Shown piece by piece: positions 7,567-12,120 of a stretch of 12,120 nucleotides of DNA (position 1 is the stretch's first letter; the number at the start of each line of letters is the position of its first letter). Made by a program: the position numbers and the translations under genes. Below the pieces are notes generated by a model. It was not told where the DNA came from. It worked only from the letters and a program-made list of their open reading frames with translations, and searched no databases. The stretch is from contig JBBHKE010001779.1 in assembly GCA_037447655.1 (NCBI GenBank), positions 162,457 to 174,576 of the forward strand. Direction: 5' to 3'. The stretch comes from Zygnema cylindricum. Lineage: Eukaryota; Streptophyta; Zygnematophyceae; Zygnematales; Zygnemataceae.

Positions 7567-7743
7567 TGCCAATTATGCCGGCGATCTGATGGAGAAACAA
7601 CAATGCTCCTCTGTGACTATTGCAATTTGGGATTTCATATGGAGTGTCTGGTTCCACCTCTGCACACAATCCCGGCTGGACAGTGGTTTTGCCACGAGTG
7701 TCGCGATCTACCAGCTCTCCTTACCAGCTCCTCCGCAGGCTAA
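7567..7743 (+). pseudogene. PHD finger at the C-terminus of pol
   Basis: PHD fingers are zinc-binding modules that mostly recognise the tail of histone H3. Here all eight ligands of a C4HC3 finger are present: Cys 7567 and 7576 (CQLC), Cys 7612 and 7621 (LLCDYC), His 7636 (GFH), Cys 7645 (MEC), Cys 7690 and 7699 (FCHEC). The signature PPL..IP.GQWFC also matches. The frame is the same as integrase and ends with TAA at 7741-7743, just before the polypurine tract, so this was the last domain of the polyprotein. A TGA at 7564-7566 separates it from upstream pol in this copy. It is too short to map in a six-frame list and is seen only by translating across that stop. Which histone mark it would bind cannot be told. 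Confidence 0.87.
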
Positions 7744-7762
7744 GGAGCTGAGGGGGGGGGGA
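7743..7762 (+). promoter_or_regulatory. Polypurine tract (plus-strand primer site)
   Basis: A nearly pure purine stretch, AAGGAGCTGA followed by ten G and A, comes directly after the pol stop codon. In LTR retrotransposons such a tract primes plus-strand synthesis immediately upstream of the 3' LTR, which places the LTR start near 7763. Confidence 0.75.
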
Positions 7763-8005
7763 TTCCATCCTTTCTTACTTGATCTTGTTTTGTCTTTAAT
7801 TTCCTTGCTAAGTCCATGTGTTCGGAATAATTTGTTTCTTTCCGGGCGGATTCATTTATTATTTCTTGCAGTATATATGATTTGTCCTCTGATTGTGGTC
7901 ACAAATACTGTACATATGTAATGGTCATTCATTTTCTGGTGTTTTTCAGTGACCCACTCGGGATCTGATGCATGCGATTCACGGTTGTACTGTCATGCAC
8001 GACAG
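7763..8005 (+). repeat. Start of 3' LTR; direct repeat copy 1
   Basis: This 243-bp segment begins TTCCATCCTTTC right after the polypurine tract and ends with the hairpin CTGTC...GACAG (7990-8005). It recurs at 8939-9182 with about ten differences. Its position marks it as the beginning of the 3' LTR. There is no TG start in this copy (GGATTCC); the second copy reads TGTTTCC. TATATAT occurs near 7872. Confidence 0.72.
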
Positions 8006-8938
8006 CTGTCATGCCGTAAGACGACAGCGGGTATTGTGATTATATCGTGTACTAATTGAAGTTTCGGTGACGTGACAGGTATATATCCGAGAGTACAACT
8101 ACAGATTCGTACAGGACAAAGGTCGAAATATACCCTCGTACGGCACCACGGGAACACAATGTGAAATAAGCATGGAACTGGACCACGGTACGGCATCAGA
8201 CGTCAAGAATTAAAACGGCTACAAACTTGAAAGGTGTCTGAAGTCATGAACCCTTGGAGGTTCATGCATCATTTTTGCTTAGCTTAGGGAGGGTTTTTAT
8301 CCTCGAGGTGTAGATGTAAGGCAGTCCGAGGCGGCCACGCAGCGGTCGTCTCTTGAAACTGGCAGCGTTTTAACATAGAAACCTGCCTGCTCATAGACAT
8401 GTAGGAATTAGTGTAGCCGTACGGATTAGTGAAAGCATAGGATAAATGCCATTTGGCGAGATAGTAACTTTTGCAAATTAAGTACGGGAATCCAACATTG
8501 GAAGGTTGTTGTTTTCTGACAAGCATTATTCTCGGGATTTGTTGAACTGTATCGTTAGGGTCTCACCTAAATATTTTGTGACACGCTAGTTTTTGAGTTA
8601 GGGTTTTTCCTTTTCTAGAGCCATAGTTTCATGCTAGTAATTGTTTTTGAGCTTCTCCTTCTCTTTGTTCTAAGACCTTACCTAATCTACCGGCGGAAGC
8701 CAGCCTGCAAGGTTTCCCTCCAGACTGTCTTCTACGTGCTGTGGTTGTTGAATTGCGTCTGTGGACTGGGTGTTTCTTGCTGTCAGAGCGCTGACTTTGC
8801 ACTCTAGCTCTAGTCTTGTCTGGCTTTGTGGGAATACCGGCTATCTCGGCTCCTTAGTCCAGTTACGGAAGGATTCTTGTCTGTTGGTTGGACTCCTGTA
8901 GGGAATATTAAAAGACTTCACAGCCTAGTGGCTACTGT
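8006..8938 (+). repeat. Probable body of the 3' LTR (U3/R/U5), or sequence between two LTR copies
   Basis: No coding sequence is seen. The region starts with a second CTGTC...GACAG hairpin (8006-8027). It holds a TGACGTGA as-1/CRE-like site (8068-8075), a TATA-like GGTATATATCC (8079-8089) and five GTAC cores between 8049 and 8191, all consistent with a promoter. If the LTR is 7763-8938 it would be about 1,175 bp and the copy at 8939 would start a second LTR in tandem. If the LTR is only about 245 bp, this stretch is unrelated inserted or flanking DNA. Confidence 0.45.
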
Positions 8939-9182
8939 TTCCATCCTTTCTTACCTGATCTTGTTTTGTCTTTGATTTCCTTGCTAAGTCCATGTGTTTC
9001 GGAATAATTTGTTTCTTTCCGGGGGGATTCATTTATTATTTCTTGCAGTATATATGCTTTGTCCTCTGATTGTGGTCACAAATAGTGTACATATGTAATG
9101 GTCATTCATTTTCTGGTGTTTTTCGGCGACCCACTCGGGATGTGATGCATGCCATTCACGGTTGTACTGTCATGCACGACAG
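8939..9182 (+). repeat. Direct repeat copy 2 (second LTR start, truncated)
   Basis: This is homologous to 7763-8005 along its whole length, about 96% identical by eye, with one single-base indel. Upstream bases give TGTTTCC at 8936 and the end is GCACGACAG. Homology to the first copy stops at 9182, where sequence related to the other LTR family begins. Confidence 0.78.
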
Positions 9183-9335
9183 ACTAAAGGGAGTGGGCCT
9201 TCACAAGGGTGAAGGTGGTCAGAATATTTGATTGTCAGGGTGGCACTTATTTAGTGGGAAAGTCAAACTGGCAAATATTATCCTAGAGGCTTCATATAAG
9301 TTGGATATTCTGTGGACCTATGGAGCAACGACCAT
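9183..9335 (+). mobile_element. Fragment of an LTR related to the nested solo LTR, opposite orientation
   Basis: The sequence aligns with the reverse complement of about 4273-4413. Shared blocks include TTCACAAGGGTGAAG, CAGGGTGGCA, the run TAGAGGCTTC-TATAAGTTG and CTATGGAG. Divergence is substantial, so this is a related subfamily or an old copy. The short open frame starting at 9232 begins inside this LTR and is not a gene. No flanking duplication is seen. Confidence 0.7.
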
Positions 9336-9622
9336 TAAAGAATGCGACAACGTGGATCGAGACCCAGTTCACAGTTTTATACCAATTGTTTTGAAGGTCT
9401 TTGAGAACTTACATTATTCTATGGACAAATTTTTACGTGATTGCGCTCGACGATCTTTTGAAGTTTGAGGATATGTCAACCTTTTGCAAATCTCATGTTG
9501 GCTTTCTACCGCGTGAATGTCTTTTTCGACCTTTGACGTTCTCAAGCGTCAACTATTATTCAACGAAGCACGGTGGTGAATGTTTGTCGAGGTTTTGGAG
9601 ACATACCGCCGCGCCACCTTGC
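9336..9622 (+). pseudogene. LINE-like reverse transcriptase remnant, C-terminal part (plus copy)
   Basis: One frame reads DRDPVHSFIPIVLKVFENLH and SMDKFLRDCARRSFEV before TGA at 9466-9468. Another reads FYRVNVFFDL, then TGA, RSQASTIIQRSTVV. The pattern FIPL..EVFG.LH, then a CA box, then FYRQRVSVALQRAQA is one I associate with the C-terminal end of reverse transcriptase-like proteins repeated in green plant genomes. This is recalled, not searched. The related minus-strand fragment at 10570-10986 shares the same series of motifs. It is heavily decayed, with stops and frame changes, and no catalytic box is visible. Confidence 0.4.
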
Positions 9623-10569
9623 GCGTATAGAGGATACGTACTTTTGACCTTTAGGTTGGCATAGTCTTACACTTTGGGCCAACAACCCCCTCTGTCTTTT
9701 GCAATAAGTGTATGGGGTAGGTTTTAGCATTCGTACGTGTTGGTTTGTGTTTTTTATTTCTTTGGTGCTTGGTTTCCCTATTGTTTAACGTTTGTTGTGT
9801 TTTGAGTCCTCAAGGATTTCAATCTTTTTACTTTTGAGGGTCATCAACGATTTTTAGTTAGGGTCATGATTTGTACGTCGATTCTCTTACCATCATGTTT
9901 TTGGCAATAAAACCTTCTTCGCTTTTACACACAATGTATGAACATTTTACGCCACTTGAATCAATTCATAACTTCTTTAACATATTTCGGACTTTTGTGC
10001 TCCACCATTATGGAAATCATTGAAATCAACGAGCCTCTTTTTTATTTAGTTCATAAGGGTGGATCTTAAGATGTCCTAGTTTGTCATCTCACGCCAAGCT
10101 AAGGGGAAATGTTTAGTTTTGCTTACCTTATCTAATTCCATTCTATATTCGAGGGTCAGCTTAATCAAATACCATTATGTATTCAAATATGAAAAGCCAC
10201 TCATGCAAAGGTCAGCTAAATTTCTTCTTGTCGTGTCTACTTGTTCAAAATTGTTTTTACCCTAGAGTTCGATTACATAAAAAATGTACAAAAGAAAGTG
10301 CTTTCACAAAAGATAAAAATATAACATACAAAAAACAAAAAAAAAACGGGTTGGCTTTATCATTAAAAAGTAATGGTAAACCATCTGAGTCCATGGGAAC
10401 AAAAGAAAGTAGCATTGCAAAAACTGAAAACGTACATGTGGGGGGAAGATTCAAAAAGGATAAGTAAGACAAAAGTTACGAAAATTCGAAAAGATGGTAA
10501 GTAAACCGAAAACACCCAAAGAAGCAAAAACCCAATAAACGAAACATCAAAGGAAAGATCCAACAACTA
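9623..10569. other. AT-rich intergenic sequence without recognisable genes
   Basis: No convincing coding region, RNA gene or element end is seen. The lysine-rich open frame at 10177-10467 comes from A-rich sequence and has no recognisable domain. Stretches near 9740-9790 (T-rich, TTCTTTGG) weakly resemble the reverse complement of about 10500-10540, which would extend the inverted pair of LINE-like fragments. Confidence 0.5.
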
Positions 10570-10986
10570 TCAACAAAACCCTAACATAACTAAAAATCTA
10601 CGAAAAGCAACCACGTAAGTCCTCGGGGACACGTCGACGATCAATGGCTGCAATAGACGATCCAAGTAGGATAGAAATCGTTGTAGGGCCACAGATACAC
10701 GTTGACGATAAAAAGAAGTAAGTACTGAAACAGAAGGGCTCCCAGGTCCTCGCCGCTCGAAGGAGCGCCGACCACAACACACCCAAAGCCACACCCAAAC
10801 AACCAAATATCTCGACCTCCATCGGAATGAAGCCATCCTAACCACGTCACGGGCGACCACACCCACATGTCGAGCTGCTTGGTTGACAAGTGTATCCAAG
10901 GTAGGGTTCGCCAAATAAACGTCACCAAAAGTATGAGGCGCACCATCAAGTAATACAATCGACGTCGCCAAGGTTTGAACACTCAT
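10570..10986 (-). pseudogene. LINE-like reverse transcriptase remnant, C-terminal part (minus copy)
   Basis: The 138-codon minus frame is open from 10986 to 10570. Its N-terminal part reads DVYLANPTLDTLVNQAARH and its later part GPGSPSVSVLTSFYRQRVSV. Between them, a second minus frame supplies FIPMEVEIFGCLG (near 10800-10835), which is what the same family shows at the plus copy (FIPIVLKVFENLH). The coherent reading therefore needs two frame changes, so the single long frame is partly accidental. GC content is higher than its surroundings. The motif series fits the same LINE-type protein end as 9336-9622. No active-site residues are included. Assignment is from remembered patterns plus the agreement between the two copies. 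Confidence 0.42.
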
Positions 10987-11159
10987 CTACATGGTGTAAA
11001 GACAAAAGCACCAAAAATAAAGTAAATCATGCCACCATTGTCAAAAGGTACAAGTGGTACCTTTCGATTTCTTGCCTCGAAAATCGAATTCAACGGTCCA
11101 TCACAGAGTTTAACTCTTTTGATTGCTCAAAAATGTTGAATTTTATAACGACGGGCGAT
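10987..11159. other. AT-rich sequence, nothing recognised
   Basis: No coding or repeat structure is supported between the LINE-like remnant and the minisatellite. Confidence 0.4.
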
Positions 11160-11364
11160 GTAATGTTGTGTATCGGTTGCCTCCTACTGGCAATCGATAT
11201 GTACCTTTTTTAGACCTAAAGATAATCGATACATACCTTTTTTTAATCTACCGATAATAGACATGTACCTTTTTTGGACCTACTGATAATGGATATGTAC
11301 CTTTTTTTGACCTAACAATAATCGATATGTACCTTTTTCCGACCTACCAACAATCGATGTATTG
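11160..11364 (+). repeat. Minisatellite with a 32-bp period
   Basis: The landmark AATCGAT or a variant recurs at 11192, 11224, 11256, 11288, 11320 and 11352, exactly 32 bases apart each time. A unit reads roughly AATCGATATGTACCTTTTTT followed by GACCTA and a variable GAT. Units differ by substitutions but no indel changes the spacing. A weaker partial unit precedes it (CCTACTGGCAATCG). Confidence 0.9.
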
Positions 11365-11752
11365 GTAAAGAAATTATCGCAATATTGAGGGTTAAAATCC
11401 AACTTTAAACGAATCCTAAGTGCCCATGCAATCGTATCGTATCGAACATAATTTGTCTTATAGTGAGGCTTCACCATACTAATTATCCAAAAAAAAAAAA
11501 GGACGACCAGTGATAAAAAATAGTCGTCGTCACATCAAGTCATGACATTTGTATTGGCCTGCTAACCAACAGTAGTGGTCTCCACATCTGCATTTTATTT
11601 ATAAAATAAAAAACCGAATTTTCATACTTAGTGACTGAATAAAAATAATAAAATAATAAGTAAAAACTCTCCGTATTCTCCAAGGGCCAATGAGAGAGAA
11701 GCACGTTGTCTAAGCAGCTCCAAGCTCTCCCTCTTGAACAAGTTGAAATAAA

Positions 11753-11755
<3 letters not shown>
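11365..11755. other. AT-rich intergenic sequence
   Basis: Short frames only, with no recognised domain. A run of 12 A lies near 11489-11500. Nothing else is supported. Confidence 0.4.

Positions 11756-11783
<28 letters not shown>
11756..11783. repeat. (AT)14 microsatellite
   Basis: An uninterrupted AT dinucleotide repeat of 28 bases. Confidence 0.95.
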
Positions 11784-11928
11784 TTCGAAGATGAATAGAA
11801 AGTAATCATTTAAAGTAATATTGTACTCATTTAAAGAACTAACTTTTTAAAAAACATGAAGCAATATAGAACCTACATACTTTGTGTTGTTTGTCACTTA
11901 ATAGTTACAAGTGAACAGAAAAGTTTTG

Positions 11929-12050
11929 TTTAGGACTTTTAGGGTTTTTTCAGATTTTATAGGGTTTTTAGGGTTTAGCAAGGTTTTTAAGGATTTTATA
12001 GGTTTTTTTAGGGTTTAGGGTTCTTAAGGATTAGAAGAAAGAAGTTAGGG
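11929..12050 (+). repeat. Degenerate telomere-like TTTAGGG tract
   Basis: TTTAGGG or near variants (TTTTAGGG, TATAGGG, TTAAGGA) recur through this stretch, with the exact double TTTAGGGTTTAGGG near 12007-12020. TTTAGGG is the plant telomere unit. The tract is short and degenerate, so it is an interstitial telomere-like sequence or a telo-box-rich promoter region, not a chromosome end. A purine-rich tail (12022-12070) follows. Confidence 0.6.
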
Positions 12051-12120
12051 TGGAAGAGAGACAGCAACTGAGAAAGAAGGAGAAAGTTGATTAACTCTCT
12101 TTTGAAACAAGTGGAGAACG

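Larger units (their letters stand above)
1..8938 (+). mobile_element. Degenerate Ty3/gypsy LTR retrotransposon carrying a cytosine-5 DNA methyltransferase and a PHD finger
   Basis: One plus-strand element gives the order Gag (CCHC), protease, C5-methyltransferase, RT, RNase H, integrase, PHD finger, polypurine tract, then LTR-like repeat. RT before RNase H before integrase is the Ty3/gypsy order. The HHCC and DDE residues of integrase and the acidic residues of RNase H are visible. The methyltransferase sits between protease and RT, where ordinary gypsy elements have only a linker. The copy is inactive: in-frame stops at 443, 2144, 2612, 3014, 7120 and 7564, frame changes near 467, 1929, 3109, 3558, 7380 and 7535, and a 1,054-bp solo LTR nested in RT. 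The right edge is uncertain: the LTR may end near 8005 or run to about 8938. The complete 5' LTR is not in the window. Confidence 0.88.

Noticed and set aside
10177-10467. Lysine-rich 96-codon plus-strand frame
   Set aside because: Driven by A-rich sequence, with no domain, conserved motif or promoter context.
11160-11364. CRISPR-like array
   Set aside because: The 32-bp units are continuous repeats without unique spacers.
11540-11809. Minus-strand frame including a YIYIYI stretch
   Set aside because: Translation of the AT microsatellite, not a gene.

Overview
The window looks like plant nuclear DNA made mostly of decayed, nested transposable elements; I see no intact host gene. A plant origin is inferred from Ty3/gypsy and LINE-type remnants, degenerate TTTAGGG (plant-type telomere) motifs near the right end, and AT-rich intergenic sequence. 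A large, repeat-rich, possibly non-flowering land plant genome is my best guess; the species cannot be read from the sequence.

Positions 1 to about 7743 hold the internal region of one plus-strand Ty3/gypsy element. The order is: a primer-binding-site-like stretch (86-99), Gag (194 to about 1560) with CCHC zinc knuckles, aspartic protease (DTG at 1660), a C5 cytosine DNA methyltransferase domain (about 2324-3273), reverse transcriptase, RNase H, integrase, and a complete C4HC3 PHD finger (7567-7701). A polypurine tract ending in ten G follows. The element thus carries a DNA-methylation 'writer' domain between protease and RT and a histone-tail 'reader' domain at the pol C-terminus. It is dead: there are several in-frame stops, at least five or six frame changes, a YIDD-to-YIVD change in RT, and a nested insertion.

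The nested insertion (4263-5316) has TG...CA ends and a perfect 5-bp target duplication (TCAGT), so it is a solo LTR of another retrotransposon. Removing it with one TSD copy leaves the RT frame unbroken. A diverged relative of one end of this LTR, in the opposite orientation, lies at 9183 to about 9335.

From 7763 to 9182 lie what look like LTR sequences of the main element. A segment of about 243 bp at 7763-8005 recurs at 8939-9182 with roughly 96% identity by eye. This is either a tandem LTR arrangement or a rearrangement. The right part (9336-12120) is AT-rich and holds two fragments, in opposite orientations, of what looks like the C-terminal part of one LINE-type reverse transcriptase family. 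It also holds a minisatellite with an exact 32-bp period, an (AT)14 microsatellite and the telomere-like tract.

Nothing here is likely to be expressed as a functional protein from this copy. The value of the window is the domain architecture, which predicts that intact relatives could methylate DNA and read chromatin.
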